DNA of 64,000 nt, from positions 1-64,000 of the forward strand of contig NZ_JABBNU010000007.1 in NCBI RefSeq assembly GCF_012926615.1, read 5' to 3'. Below are positions 1 to 8,881 of this stretch, in pieces. How positions within the stretch are numbered: the stretch's first letter is position 1; the number at the start of each line of letters is the position of its first letter. A program made the position numbers and the translations under genes. The DNA is from Marinigracilibium pacificum. GTDB taxonomy: Bacteria; Bacteroidota; Bacteroidia; Cytophagales; Cyclobacteriaceae. The notes beneath the pieces are model-generated. The model made no database searches and was not told the DNA's origin. It worked only from the letters and a program-made list of their open reading frames with translations.

Positions 1-149
1 TTTAAGACTTCACCTCTGATGTCTTCGCTCTTTTTTAATAGCTCAGCTTTTTCATCAAGAGGTCGTTGAGGTTCAATGTTTTCTGATTCACAAGCCAAAG
101 TGGAAGTGATAAAAGTCAGGATGATCAGTGCTTTGTAAAAGTTTCTCAT
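1..149 (-). CDS. Lipoprotein, N-terminal part only (truncated by window edge)
   Basis: The first 49 codons of a minus-strand gene are visible; the rest lies outside the window. The start is an ATG at 147-149. Residues 1-20 form a lipoprotein signal peptide: a basic start (MRNFYK), a hydrophobic stretch, then TLAC with the modifiable cysteine at position 20. The residues after it (ESENIEPQRPLDEKAELLKK) are charged and probably helical. It should be exported and lipid-anchored. No family is recognisable from this fragment. It is divergent from the sensor kinase at 712. Confidence 0.6.
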   Translation of the reverse strand, partial: MRNFYKALIILTFITSTLACESENIEPQRPLDEKAELLKKSEDIRGEVL

Positions 150-711
150 TTTGTAAAAGTTGAAATTTTAAAAAAAATAAATTTTAGATATTTATGTGTT
201 TATTATATTCAGAATAAATTGGTTAAGACTGAATATAAAATTTGCTGATTTACAGTTAGTTGTGGTTTGATAGTTTATATATTAGGTACTAAATATTAAT
301 TAATCCCACTATGTTATTGTTACACTTTTATTACAAATGTTTATAAAGAGTAATTATTAGTTTTAATTATTTTATTGAATATCGGTAAAATCATTTTTAT
401 TATAACTTGATGTTCTTTGCTTAGAATTTTCCATTGTAATTCATATATTCACATGAATTATAGAACATTTATTCAATTGGCTTTTATTTATTATAAAGTA
501 TTATAATTTCTTCTGCTTTCAATTGAATAGCAGTCTTAAGATAGGAGCTCCAATTTTAATAATATCAAGAAGTTTGCTTCTAAACGTTTACTAAAATGTA
601 AGCGAATATATGAGATTAAATTTAAAAAGTAAACTATATTTTATTTATTATAAGTGATTAATAATGAGTTCGTTGTAGAAGCAAATAATCTTTAGGCATT
701 TTTTATATTAT
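150..711. other. Intergenic region between divergent genes
   Basis: This is 562 bases of very AT-rich DNA with stops in all frames and no recognisable gene. A perfect 8-bp inverted repeat (TAATTCAT/ATGAATTA) lies at 437-460. The 12-mer TTTGTAAAAGTT occurs twice around the start of the minus-strand lipoprotein (about 132-162). No full TAnnTTTG box was found close to either flanking start. I see nothing else in it. Confidence 0.5.
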
Positions 712-2835
712 ATGAAGAATAAATTATACAGGTCCAATATTTTTTTTATAATTATTTGTGTTTTCTTGATTTTTAATTTTAAATCATTTACGCAAGACAG
801 TTTTAAAATTGAAAGTTCAGCAAAGATACAAGAATTAAAAAAAGACCTATCAAATTCATCAACTGAAAAAAGAATTCAAGTACTTTATGATTTGGCATAT
901 GAGTATTGGGGAATTAATTATGACTCTGCTTTATATTATGATTTTCAGGCACTTGAGATAGCGAAAAATCTGAATGATACTGAATGGGAAGCTAAAGTGA
1001 TTAATGATATTGCATTAGTGTATAAGAAAAAGGGATCCTTTAAACTTTCTTTGGAATATTCTAAAAAAGCGTTATCAGTTGCTCAGGAAAGTGGTAATCA
1101 ATTTCAAATTAGAAGTTATCTAAATAATTTAGCTAATTTATATAGAAGGTTTGGTGACTTTGAGTCTTCATTAGAATATCATTTTAAGGCTTTAGTACTT
1201 ATGGAAGAATTAAATGATTCTTCCGGAATGGCAATTTCAAATAATAATATTGGGCTTGTATATGATGAAATAAAAGATAATTTAACAGCACTTGAATACT
1301 ATCAAAAAGCTTTAAGAATAAATAGGGATATCAAGAGGTATGAGGGTATTATCGTTTCATTAAACAATATTGGTCATATATATATAGATTTAAAAGAGTA
1401 CGATGACGCAATTAGATATTTTCTTGAATCTCAGGAATTAGCGCTTTCTAATAATGATTCATCTTCTTTAGCCAACAGTTATATAGGATTAGCTCAAACT
1501 CTTTTAAATGAAGGGAATTATGATAGTTCTGATGTATATATTCAAAATGCTTATAAGGTAGAAATCAGAGCTAGTGATAGATTATATCTTCCTAGTATTT
1601 TCAGAATAATGGCTGAAGTTCAAATGAATAAGTTGAACCTTGATCAATCATTAGCATATCTCGATTCTGCACTTTATTATTCAGATGTTTTAAATGTTGA
1701 ACAGGAACTATTAACCATTTACAAGTTAAAGGCTGATGTTTTTGAAAAGAAAGGTGATTATAAAAATGCATTATATTTTCAAGAGCAACATGATAGTATA
1801 AGGGAGAAGATTCTTGGGGAGGATGTTTATAATAAAATTTCACGAGTACAAAAGGAATATCTTGAAGAGCAAAAGCAAAATGAAATATCAGTAAGGGATC
1901 AAAAGATAAAACAAAATAAATTAATCATTTTTCTTTTAGGAGCGATAGTTCTGATTTTAATTCTTTCTGCGATGATTATTTACAGAAGTAAATTGAGAAT
2001 GAAAAGAATTAATAAACAACTAGAAGAGGCAAATCTTAAGCTTGAAGCTGCAAAAAACACAATTCAACAACAAAATGAGCAACTTAGCAATGTTAATGCC
2101 TTTCAAGAGGAAATGATAAAAGAAAGGACAAAAGAGCTTCAAAAAGCAAACAAAGACCTGACTGATACCAATAAAGAATTAGATTTATTTATTTATAAAG
2201 CATCTCACGATTTAAGAGGTCCCCTGGCTAGAATAAATGGATTAAGTTATCTTGGATTGCTTGAAGCAGATGAAGGGCCGTCTAAAAATTATTTTCAATT
2301 GGTTTCTGATGAAACAAAAGAATTAGAATTTGTGCTTAGCAGATTAATGGTTATACATACCATTTATAAACATAAATTAAAAAAGGATAGTGTTTATCTT
2401 GAAAGTCTTGTCAAGGAAGTTTTTGAAAAAATATCTGAGAGTAATGCAGGTATTGATATTGTATATGATTTCGATGTTGAAAAGGGGACAGTTTGGAATA
2501 GAGATATTCACCTACTAAGGTTAATCCTGGAAAATATGCTTGAAAATGCCCTTAATTATAAAGGAGATGAGCTTTTAAAGGTGAGTATGAGCGTTTCATC
2601 TATAAATGAAAATGTGGTGAAAATTGTTGTTACTGATAGTGGACTTCAAGTACCTGAAAGGTACCGGGAAGATATTTTTGATATGTTTTTTAGAGTTGCT
2701 CCAATTGCCTATAAAACCGGACTTGAGCTTAATATTGCTAAAAAGGCAACATTAAGATTAGGAGGTGAGATTACATACAGCCCATGTGGTGATGGAAATA
2801 AATTTGATATCATATTACCATCTGTTGAAGAATAG
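712..2835 (+). CDS. TPR-domain membrane sensor histidine kinase (degenerate ATP site)
   Basis: A 707-residue sensor kinase. Residues 1-27 are a signal peptide or anchor. Residues 50-365 are a run of tetratricopeptide repeats, which should lie outside the membrane and bind proteins. A transmembrane helix spans about 404-424, followed by a coiled coil to 490. A HisKA domain has the H-box ASHDLRGPLARI with phosphoacceptor His499, and a HATPase-like domain ends the protein. The N-box (ENMLENALNYK) is intact, but the G1 box reads DSGLQV instead of DxGxGI and the G2 box reads KTGLEL instead of GxGLGL. Autophosphorylation may therefore be weak or lost. It has no receiver or DNA-binding domain and no adjacent response regulator. 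The domain order is clear; the signal sensed is unknown. Confidence 0.85.
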   Translation: MKNKLYRSNIFFIIICVFLIFNFKSFTQDSFKIESSAKIQELKKDLSNSSTEKRIQVLYDLAYEYWGINYDSALYYDFQALEIAKNLNDTEWEAKVINDIALVYKKKGSFKLSLEYSKKALSVAQESGNQFQIRSYLNNLANLYRRFGDFESSLEYHFKALVLMEELNDSSGMAISNNNIGLVYDEIKDNLTALEYYQKALRINRDIKRYEGIIVSLNNIGHIYIDLKEYDDAIRYFLESQELALSNNDSSSLANSYIGLAQTLLNEGNYDSSDVYIQNAYKVEIRASDRLYLPSIFRIMAEVQMNKLNLDQSLAYLDSALYYSDVLNVEQELLTIYKLKADVFEKKGDYKNALYFQEQHDSIREKILGEDVYNKISRVQKEYLEEQKQNEISVRDQKIKQNKLIIFLLGAIVLILILSAMIIYRSKLRMKRINKQLEEANLKLEAAKNTIQQQNEQLSNVNAFQEEMIKERTKELQKANKDLTDTNKELDLFIYKASHDLRGPLARINGLSYLGLLEADEGPSKNYFQLVSDETKELEFVLSRLMVIHTIYKHKLKKDSVYLESLVKEVFEKISESNAGIDIVYDFDVEKGTVWNRDIHLLRLILENMLENALNYKGDELLKVSMSVSSINENVVKIVVTDSGLQVPERYREDIFDMFFRVAPIAYKTGLELNIAKKATLRLGGEITYSPCGDGNKFDIILPSVEE

Positions 2836-2875
2836 TGAAAGTCGATCAATAGGAAGTAAAATTCTTATAAAAAGT

Positions 2876-2883
2876 TATCTTTG
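2876..2883 (+). promoter_or_regulatory. Putative -7 box of metG promoter
   Basis: TATCTTTG matches the Bacteroidetes primary-sigma consensus TAnnTTTG exactly and ends 17 nt before the metG ATG. No convincing TTG -33 element was seen. The same core (TTATCTTTG) precedes dnaE. Confidence 0.5.
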
Positions 2884-2900
2884 CATTCAAAGATATTGAT

Positions 2901-4961
2901 ATGACTAAGACACCTAAAAGGTATACTATAACTTCAGCACTCACATACGCCAATGGTCCAATCCACATAGGGCATTTGGCTGGTGTATTTGTTCCATCAG
3001 ATATTTATGCAAGATACTTGAGGCTTGCTGGCCATGATGTTCATTTCCTTGGAGGAAGTGACGAACATGGAGTTCCAATAACCATAAGAGCGAAAAAAGA
3101 AGGTAAAACTCCGCAGCATGTAGTTGATAAGTATCATAAAATGATCGAGGATTCATTGAGGTCATTTGGTGTCAGTTTTGATGTTTACTCAAGAACTAGT
3201 AGTGAAATTCATCATGAAACCGCCTCTAATTTTTTCAGAAAGTTGTATGAAGAAGGCAAGTTTATAGAACAAACTTCCGAACAATATTATGATCCGAAGG
3301 AAAAGCAGTTTCTTTCAGACAGGTATATTGTTGGAACATGTCCAAAATGTGGGAATGAAAATGCTTATGGAGATCAATGTGAAAAATGTGGGTCAAGTTT
3401 AAGCCCTAATGAATTAATAGATCCAAGATCAACATTAAGTGGAGAGAAGCCTGTCTTAAAAGAAACTAAGCACTGGTATTTGCCATTGAATGAATATGAG
3501 CCATGGTTAAAAGAATGGATTCTTGAAGGTCACAAGGAATGGAAGTCAAATGTTTATGGGCAATGTAAAAGCTGGATAGAAGGTGGTCTGCAGCCTCGTG
3601 CAGTAACCAGAGATCTTGATTGGGGGATTCCTGTTCCGGTTGAGGGTGCCGAAGGTAAAGTTTTATACGTTTGGTTTGATGCTCCAATTGGTTATATAAG
3701 CGCATCTAAAGAGTGGTCAGAAAATACAGGTAAAGACTGGGAGCCTTATTGGAAAAACGATGACACTAAACTAGTGCATTTTATAGGGAAGGATAATATT
3801 GTTTTTCATTGTATAATTTTCCCTTCCATGCTAAAGGCAAATGGTGAGTATATACTTCCTGAAAATGTTCCTGCAAATGAATTTTTAAATCTTGAAGGTG
3901 ATAAAATTAGTACTTCAAGAAACTGGGCAATTTGGTTACATGAATATCTTGAAGATTTTAGTGGAAAAGAAGATGTTCTACGTTATGTGATTTGTGCAAA
4001 TGCCCCTGAAACTAAAGATAATAATTTTACCTGGAATGATTTTCAGGCTAGAAATAACAATGAATTAGTTGCGATTCTGGGTAATTTCGTTAATAGAGCG
4101 GCTGTATTAACTCAAAAATACTATGAAGGAGAAATCCCTGCTAAAGGAGAATTGTCAGATTTTGATAAGGAAGTTATAGAAGGGTTAAAAAGCATACCTT
4201 ATCAAATAGGTTCGTTAATTGAATCTTATAAATTTAGAGAAGCAACTCAAAAATTAATGGATCTTGCCCGTCTTGGTAATAAGTATTTAGCTGATACTGA
4301 GCCATGGAAATTAATTAAAGAGGATCCTGAAAGAGTGAAAACCATAATGAATATTGCATTGCAAATCACCGCGTCTCTTGCAGTTGTTATGGAACCTTTT
4401 CTTCCTTTTTCTTCAGATAAGCTAAAGGAGATTTTAAATATAAAAGATGGCAAATTCTCATGGGCTAATGCTGGGGATAGTGAATTTCTAAAAGCGGGTC
4501 ATAAATTAAATAAACCATCTTTACTTTTTGAAAAAATAGAGGATAAGATTATTGAAGAGCAAATGTCAAAATTAGAAGCAATCAGAGAAGAAAACCAAAA
4601 AGAAAATGCTCCTGTTACTGTTGAGCCATTAAAATCTGAAATAGAATTTGATGATTTTATGAAGCTTGATATTAGAGTAGGGACAGTTTTAGAAGCAGAA
4701 AAAATGCCGAAATCAAAGAAGCTGCTAAAGTTAAAAATTGATACAGGTGTGGATACTAGAATTGTTCTTTCTGGTATTGCTCAGCATTTTACTCCAGAAG
4801 AGGTGATTGGTAAGCAAGTTTGCGTTTTAGCTAATCTTAAGCCTAGAAATATGATGGGGATTGAAAGTAACGGAATGGTGTTAATGGCTGAAGATTCTGA
4901 AGGTAATTTGAGATTTATACAACCTGGTGAAGAAGTTAATCCAGGTAGTACTGTAAGTTAA
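2901..4961 (+). CDS. metG: Methionyl-tRNA synthetase with C-terminal tRNA-binding domain
   Basis: MetG charges tRNA-Met with methionine in the cytoplasm using ATP. The 686-residue protein has the class I signature HIGH at residues 22-25 and the KMSKS-equivalent KISTS at 335-339. A zinc knuckle is formed by Cys147, Cys150, Cys160 and Cys163. The anticodon-binding helical region follows. The last 110 residues or so (from [12 protein letters not shown]) are an EMAP/Arc1-type tRNA-binding domain, which dimeric MetG enzymes carry at the C terminus. Length and motifs are normal for the long bacterial form. It is probably transcribed alone: it has its own -7 box and a palindromic terminator shared with pth. 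Confidence 0.97.
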   Translation: MTKTPKRYTITSALTYANGPIHIGHLAGVFVPSDIYARYLRLAGHDVHFLGGSDEHGVPITIRAKKEGKTPQHVVDKYHKMIEDSLRSFGVSFDVYSRTSSEIHHETASNFFRKLYEEGKFIEQTSEQYYDPKEKQFLSDRYIVGTCPKCGNENAYGDQCEKCGSSLSPNELIDPRSTLSGEKPVLKETKHWYLPLNEYEPWLKEWILEGHKEWKSNVYGQCKSWIEGGLQPRAVTRDLDWGIPVPVEGAEGKVLYVWFDAPIGYISASKEWSENTGKDWEPYWKNDDTKLVHFIGKDNIVFHCIIFPSMLKANGEYILPENVPANEFLNLEGDKISTSRNWAIWLHEYLEDFSGKEDVLRYVICANAPETKDNNFTWNDFQARNNNELVAILGNFVNRAAVLTQKYYEGEIPAKGELSDFDKEVIEGLKSIPYQIGSLIESYKFREATQKLMDLARLGNKYLADTEPWKLIKEDPERVKTIMNIALQITASLAVVMEPFLPFSSDKLKEILNIKDGKFSWANAGDSEFLKAGHKLNKPSLLFEKIEDKIIEEQMSKLEAIREENQKENAPVTVEPLKSEIEFDDFMKLDIRVGTVLEAEKMPKSKKLLKLKIDTGVDTRIVLSGIAQHFTPEEVIGKQVCVLANLKPRNMMGIESNGMVLMAEDSEGNLRFIQPGEEVNPGSTVS

Positions 4962-4990
4962 TTCTGTGTAGAATAACAGATAAATATTTT

Positions 4991-5018
4991 AAAAAGGGCT
5001 TTAATTAAAGCCCTTTTT
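4991..5018. terminator. Palindromic bidirectional terminator between metG and pth
   Basis: A perfect 28-base palindrome: A5, GGGCTTTAA, its complement, then T5. It serves metG on the plus strand and pth on the minus strand. The pth stop codon (5017-5019) starts inside its T/A tract. Confidence 0.85.
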
Positions 5019-5577
5019 AATTGTTGAATTGACTCATGGTATGGTTAATGCCAATGGTTCCAAAGCTTAATGACATATCACATGATTTGTCAATTAAAAA
5101 TGGCAGTTCATCTTTTTCTTCCTTACTAAATTCTCCCAATACAAAGTCAATTTGCCTACCTTTAGGGAAGTCATCCCCAATACCAAATCTTAGTCTGGGG
5201 TAATTACTTCCGCCACATAATTGCTCAATGTTTTTTAATCCATTATGGCCTGCTGCAGATCCTTTGCCCCTCATTCTCAAAGTACCAAACGGTAGAGCTA
5301 AATCATCAACAATCACTAATATATTGCTGATGGGAATGTTTTCTTTTTGCATCCAGTGTTTAACTGCCTTGCCACTTAAATTCATATAGGTAGTAGGCTT
5401 GATTACAAAAAATGTTCTTCCTTTATGTTTAAATTCAGCCTTGTATGATTGTTTGTCAAGAGCAAATGTAACATTGAATTTTTTTGCCAATTCATCAGCA
5501 ACCATGAACCCAATGTTATGCCTTGTTTGTTCATATTCTGCACCAATATTTCCTAATCCAACAATTAAATACTTCAT
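5017..5577 (-). CDS. pth: Peptidyl-tRNA hydrolase
   Basis: Pth cleaves the ester bond of peptidyl-tRNAs that drop off ribosomes, recycling tRNA in the cytoplasm. At 186 residues it has the usual length. Asn10 and His20 (VGLGNIG and TRHNIGF) are the substrate-binding and catalytic residues, Asn66 lies in TYMNLSG, and the general-acid partner Asp91 is in VDDLALPFG. The AAGHNGLKNI loop is also present. It is the third gene of the widely conserved prs-rplY-pth order, but a terminator follows rplY. It therefore probably uses the -7 box that ends only 2 nt before its ATG. Confidence 0.96.
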   Translation of the reverse strand: MKYLIVGLGNIGAEYEQTRHNIGFMVADELAKKFNVTFALDKQSYKAEFKHKGRTFFVIKPTTYMNLSGKAVKHWMQKENIPISNILVIVDDLALPFGTLRMRGKGSAAGHNGLKNIEQLCGGSNYPRLRFGIGDDFPKGRQIDFVLGEFSKEEKDELPFLIDKSCDMSLSFGTIGINHTMSQFNN

Positions 5578-5579
5578 AT

Positions 5580-5587
5580 CAAATATA
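5580..5587 (-). promoter_or_regulatory. Putative -7 box of pth, almost touching the start codon
   Basis: On the minus strand TATATTTG ends 2 nt before the pth ATG. If used, the mRNA would be leaderless or nearly so. Only about 20 nt separate the rplY terminator from the pth start, so there is little room for another promoter. Confidence 0.4.
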
Positions 5588-5593
5588 GATTAT

Positions 5594-5621
5594 AAAAAAA
5601 GGCTGCAATGTAGCAGCCTTT
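5594..5621 (-). terminator. Intrinsic terminator after rplY
   Basis: On the minus strand a 9-bp stem (AAAGGCTGC/GCAGCCTTT) with a 6-nt loop is followed by an uninterrupted T tract. Confidence 0.8.
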
Positions 5622-5649
5622 AAAATTAAATAAATAAGAGATATTTTGC

Positions 5650-6255
5650 TTATGCTTCTTCCTCTTCGGTAGCAGTAGCAGCATCAATTTCTTCTTTTGA
5701 TTTACCTCTAAGAGCTCTAGGAATCTCAACTACTGCAACAGAAAGTCTGTCAGCATCAAGAATTTCATATTTCTCAGTTGCGATATCCTTAACTTTAATA
5801 GAGCTATGGAAATCAAGATCTGTAATGTCAACATTTAAATGCTCAGGCATGTTCTTAGGAAGGGCTTTGATTTTAAGAGAACGTCTCTTTTGTACCAAAG
5901 TACCACCTTTTTCAACACCTTTTGCACGTCCGATAAGGTGAACAGGAATGTCCATTTTAATTGGTTTTCCATCATGAATCATGAAGAAATCTGCGTGAAG
6001 AATGATGTCACTTACCGGATGGAACTGAATGTCCTGAAGAATAGCCTTATATTCTTTTCCTTCAATGTTAATGTGAGCAAAGTGTGCTTCAGAAGTATAA
6101 ACTAACTCTCTGAACAAATATGCAGGAGTGTAGAAGTGTACTTGCTCATCGCCACCGTAAAGAACGCAAGGAACGTTACCTTCAATTCTAAGGTCTCTTG
6201 CATCCTTCTTGCCGAGATTTGCTCTTTGATACCCTATAATCTCAACTGTTTTCAT
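5650..6255 (-). CDS. rplY: Ribosomal protein L25/TL5/CTC family, long form
   Basis: L25 binds 5S rRNA in the large ribosomal subunit. At 201 residues this is the long form, with an N-terminal L25 beta-barrel (about 1-90; MKTVEIIGYQRANLGKKDAR) and a C-terminal TL5/CTC domain (to about 185). It ends in an acidic tail rich in Glu and Ala (ATATEEEEA). A consensus -7 box overlaps the end of prs, so it probably has its own promoter as well as read-through from prs. It is followed by a clear terminator. Confidence 0.95.
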   Translation of the reverse strand: MKTVEIIGYQRANLGKKDARDLRIEGNVPCVLYGGDEQVHFYTPAYLFRELVYTSEAHFAHINIEGKEYKAILQDIQFHPVSDIILHADFFMIHDGKPIKMDIPVHLIGRAKGVEKGGTLVQKRRSLKIKALPKNMPEHLNVDITDLDFHSSIKVKDIATEKYEILDADRLSVAVVEIPRALRGKSKEEIDAATATEEEEA

Positions 6256-6288
6256 AACTATATATTTTGTTAATTTTTAAAATGAGTG

Positions 6289-6296
6289 CAAAGTTA
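6289..6296 (-). promoter_or_regulatory. Putative -7 box of rplY
   Basis: On the minus strand TAACTTTG matches TAnnTTTG. It lies over the prs stop codon, with 33 nt between it and the rplY ATG. No clear -33 TTG was seen. Confidence 0.45.
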
Positions 6297-7220
6297 AATA
6301 AAAAGAGAACTAATTGACTCATGATCGTGAATTTTTCTTATTGCTTTCGCAAAAAGATCTGATACAGTCAATACTTTTATCTTATCACTTTCCTTTTTTA
6401 ACGGAATAGTATCAGTAACTACCATTTCTTCTAAAACACTGTTTTCAATGTTTTCGTAAGCTTTTCCACTTAGTACCGGGTGGGTAATAACTGCTCTGAC
6501 AGATTTTGCTCCTTTATCTTTCAGGATACTTGCAGCTTTGCATATGGTTCCTGCAGTATCTACAATGTCATCAACCAGAATTACATCTGCATCGTTAACA
6601 TCTCCAATAACCTGCATGCTTGCGATCTCATTAGCTCTCTTTCTGTGCTTGTCGCAAATTACCATTTCAGCATTAAAGTGCTGAGCATATCTTCTAGCTC
6701 TGCCAGTACTTCCTACATCTGGTGCAGCAAATACCACATTATCTAATTTTAAGCTTCTTAGATAGGGTACAAAAATAGATGAAGCGTCAAGGTGATCTAG
6801 TGGGATGTCAAAAAATCCTTGAATCTGCCCGGCGTGAAGATCACAAGTCATGATTCTGTCAGCACCAGCAGCAGTAAGTAGGTTTGCCATCAATTTAGCT
6901 CCTACACCAACTCTTGGCTTGTCTTTTCTGTCTTGTCTGGCATAACCAAAATATGGAATAACTACTGTGACATACTTTGCACTTGCTCTTCTTGCAGCGT
7001 CAATCATTAGAAGTAATTCCATGATATTGTCAGAAGGAGGGCAGGTAGATTGAATAAGAAAAACATCGCATCCACGAACACTTTCGTTGAAAGATGCTGA
7101 TATTTCACCATCGCTAAATTTTTGATGAGTGATAGACCCCAGTGGCTTACCGTAAAAATGTGAGATTTTTTCGGATAATTCTGCAGATCCTGATCCGGGA
7201 AAGAATTTTACTGATGACAT
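6294..7220 (-). CDS. prs: Ribose-phosphate pyrophosphokinase (PRPP synthetase)
   Basis: Prs makes phosphoribosyl pyrophosphate from ribose 5-phosphate and ATP for nucleotide, histidine and tryptophan synthesis. I place the start at the ATG at 7218-7220 (MSSVKFFPGSGS), giving 308 residues, the usual length. The frame stays open upstream to a TTG, but family members begin near here. Visible motifs are the ATP-binding loop with YARQDRK, DLHAGQIQGFF, and the PRPP-binding loop VDDIVDTAGT. It heads the prs-rplY-pth group. The tRNA-Gln terminator sits only about 33 nt upstream. Confidence 0.96.
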   Translation of the reverse strand: MSSVKFFPGSGSAELSEKISHFYGKPLGSITHQKFSDGEISASFNESVRGCDVFLIQSTCPPSDNIMELLLMIDAARRASAKYVTVVIPYFGYARQDRKDKPRVGVGAKLMANLLTAAGADRIMTCDLHAGQIQGFFDIPLDHLDASSIFVPYLRSLKLDNVVFAAPDVGSTGRARRYAQHFNAEMVICDKHRKRANEIASMQVIGDVNDADVILVDDIVDTAGTICKAASILKDKGAKSVRAVITHPVLSGKAYENIENSVLEEMVVTDTIPLKKESDKIKVLTVSDLFAKAIRKIHDHESISSLFI

Positions 7221-7252
7221 GTTATAGGGCGATCTGATTTTTAACAATAAAT

Positions 7253-7293
7253 AAAAAATCCCGAAAAATACTTAGTTTTTCCGGGATTTTTTT
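7253..7293 (-). terminator. Intrinsic terminator after tRNA-Gln
   Basis: A long hairpin (AAAAAATCCCG-AAAAA pairing with TTTTTCCGGGATTTTTT, one bulged base) lies immediately 3' of the tRNA on the minus strand. The stem is flanked by A/T tracts on both sides. Confidence 0.8.
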
Positions 7294-7294
7294 G

Positions 7295-7367
7295 TTGCCC
7301 GACTAGGGCTCGAACCTAGACTCTTCTGAACCAAAATCAGACGTGTTGCCAGTTACACCATCGGGCA
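7295..7367 (-). tRNA. tRNA-Gln (anticodon TTG)
   Basis: The 73-nt sequence folds as a cloverleaf. The acceptor TGCCCGA pairs with TCGGGCA, with A as discriminator. The anticodon stem TCTGA/TCAGA encloses loop TTTTGGT, giving anticodon TTG, which reads CAA and by wobble CAG. The T loop is GGTTCGAGCC. The terminal CCA is not encoded, so it must be added after transcription. It has its own promoter upstream and a terminator directly after it. Confidence 0.95.
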
Positions 7368-7395
7368 TTCTTGTTTTCCCATCGTTTTGGGATGA

Positions 7396-7426
7396 CAAAA
7401 GTAGAAAGGAATTTTAAAATCCCCAA
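7396..7426 (-). promoter_or_regulatory. Promoter of tRNA-Gln (-33 TTG and -7 TACTTTTG)
   Basis: On the minus strand TTG (7424-7426), a 20-nt spacer and TACTTTTG (7403-7396) fit the Bacteroidetes promoter pattern. The tRNA 5' end is 28 nt beyond the box. This is the best two-part promoter in the window. Confidence 0.65.
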
Positions 7427-7460
7427 CTTTGGAAAGAAAAAAAATTAATTTTTTTTTATC

Positions 7461-7895
7461 CTATTTTATAAGTTTTTGATTTACAAAATATTGTATTGCT
7501 AAAAAATATCCTTGCAATCCAAGTCCTGATATCATACCGATGCATTCTTTGCTTATAATACTTTTATGCCTGAAATTCTCTCTTTTGTAAATGTTGCTTA
7601 TATGAACTTCCATTACCGGATTTTTAATTCCTGCAATAGCATCTGAAATTGCTACACTAGTATGAGTATACCCACCTGCATTTAGGATTATAGCTGTGTT
7701 ATCAATAAATCCGTACTCATGGATTTTATTTATTATTTCACCTTCAATATTTGATTGATAGTATTCAATGTTTTGATCCTGAAATTCATTTTGTAGGTTT
7801 TTCAAAAAAGTTTCAAATCCTTCATTGCCATATATTTCAGGCTCTCGTTTACCTAATAAATTTAAATTGGGCCCATTGAGAATAAGAATGTTCAT
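7461..7895 (-). CDS. aroQ: 3-dehydroquinate dehydratase, type II
   Basis: AroQ performs the third step of the shikimate pathway, dehydrating 3-dehydroquinate to 3-dehydroshikimate. The start is the ATG at 7893-7895 (MNILILNGPNLNLLG); the frame also opens one codon earlier on a TTG. At 144 residues it matches type II enzymes, which form dodecamers. Catalytic Arg17 and Tyr22 lie in the mobile loop GKREPEIYG. The NAGGYTHTS substrate loop and VHISNIYKRE with the catalytic histidine are intact. It is divergent from xerD and stands alone. Confidence 0.96.
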   Translation of the reverse strand: MNILILNGPNLNLLGKREPEIYGNEGFETFLKNLQNEFQDQNIEYYQSNIEGEIINKIHEYGFIDNTAIILNAGGYTHTSVAISDAIAGIKNPVMEVHISNIYKRENFRHKSIISKECIGMISGLGLQGYFLAIQYFVNQKLIK

Positions 7896-7965
7896 CAAGT
7901 CTTTTTTTTCGCAAACTAATATAATGATTGTATTTTATGAATAAATTAGGTCATTTTTGAATTCA

Positions 7966-8880
7966 ATGAACTGGTTGCATTATATCAAATCATTTAAAGC
8001 TTACCTCAAGCTTGAAAGGAGTGTTTCTGAAAATACTCAACTGGCATATGAGAGAGATGTGAAGAATTTAGCTGTTTTTGCTACTGATAAAAACTTGTCA
8101 GTACAAAATATTAAGTTGAATGATATTGAAGAATTTGTTGAAGAACTTTCCAAGTTAGGGTATTCACCATACTCTCAAGCTCGAATGATTTCAGGTATAA
8201 AGTCCTTTTTTACATATCTTCTTTTTGAAAATATAATTGAAAATGATCCATCTCAATTATTAGAAACTCCACGTATTCCAAGAAAACTCCCCGATGTATT
8301 GGATGTATTTGAAATCGATGCAATTCTTGAATCAATAGAGATGAACACCTTTGATGGAGCAAGGTCAAGGGCTTTGATTGAACTTTTATATGGTAGTGGG
8401 TTGAGAGTTAGTGAAGCTGTTGATCTTCGAATTAGTGATGTATTTATTGATCAGGGTTTTTTAAGAGTTATTGGAAAAGGGAATAAGGAGAGATTAGTTC
8501 CTGTAGGTAGGTCAGCAAAAAAACACCTTAAGATTTACTTAAAAGAGTGGAGACAGCAATTAGTTAATAATGATCGTGTGAAACAAGATGCCTCTGACCT
8601 TATTTTTTTAAATCAAAAAGGAGGGAAGTTGTCTAGAATTAGTGCTTTTACTAAGGTGAAAGAATTAACAAGGAAGGCAGGAATCAAAAAGCAGGTAAGT
8701 CCTCACACTTTTCGACATTCATTTGCAACACACCTAATTGAGGGGGGAGCTGACCTTAGGGCTGTTCAGGAAATGCTCGGTCATAAATCAATTACAACAA
8801 CTGAGGTTTATACTCACATTGATAGAGACTTTTTACAACAGGTTGTAAATGATTTTTTACCCAAAAGGAAAAAAGACTGA
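7966..8880 (+). CDS. xerD: Site-specific tyrosine recombinase XerD-type
   Basis: This is a housekeeping tyrosine recombinase that resolves chromosome dimers at the dif site during division, working with FtsK, which is encoded 2 kb downstream. I choose the ATG at 7966 (MNWLHYIKSF; 304 residues); the frame opens three codons earlier on a TTG. An N-terminal SAM-like core-binding domain (about 5-90) is followed by the catalytic domain with Arg147 (GLRVSE), Lys171, His247 and Arg250 (HTFRH), His273 (LGH) and nucleophile Tyr282 (VYTH). No attachment site or phage gene is nearby, so this is not an integrase of a mobile element. A TTG-N21-CATTTTTG promoter-like pair lies at 7928-7959. Confidence 0.93.
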   Translation: MNWLHYIKSFKAYLKLERSVSENTQLAYERDVKNLAVFATDKNLSVQNIKLNDIEEFVEELSKLGYSPYSQARMISGIKSFFTYLLFENIIENDPSQLLETPRIPRKLPDVLDVFEIDAILESIEMNTFDGARSRALIELLYGSGLRVSEAVDLRISDVFIDQGFLRVIGKGNKERLVPVGRSAKKHLKIYLKEWRQQLVNNDRVKQDASDLIFLNQKGGKLSRISAFTKVKELTRKAGIKKQVSPHTFRHSFATHLIEGGADLRAVQEMLGHKSITTTEVYTHIDRDFLQQVVNDFLPKRKKD

Positions 8881-8881
8881 A

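Noticed and set aside
437-460. 8-bp inverted repeat in the first intergenic region
   Set aside because: All-AT apart from one pair, no T tract, and not near a start; likely chance in AT-rich DNA.
7966-8880. Tyrosine recombinase as sign of an integrated mobile element
   Set aside because: It is XerD-like, surrounded by housekeeping genes, and the nearby tRNA-Gln shows no duplicated 3' end or attachment site.
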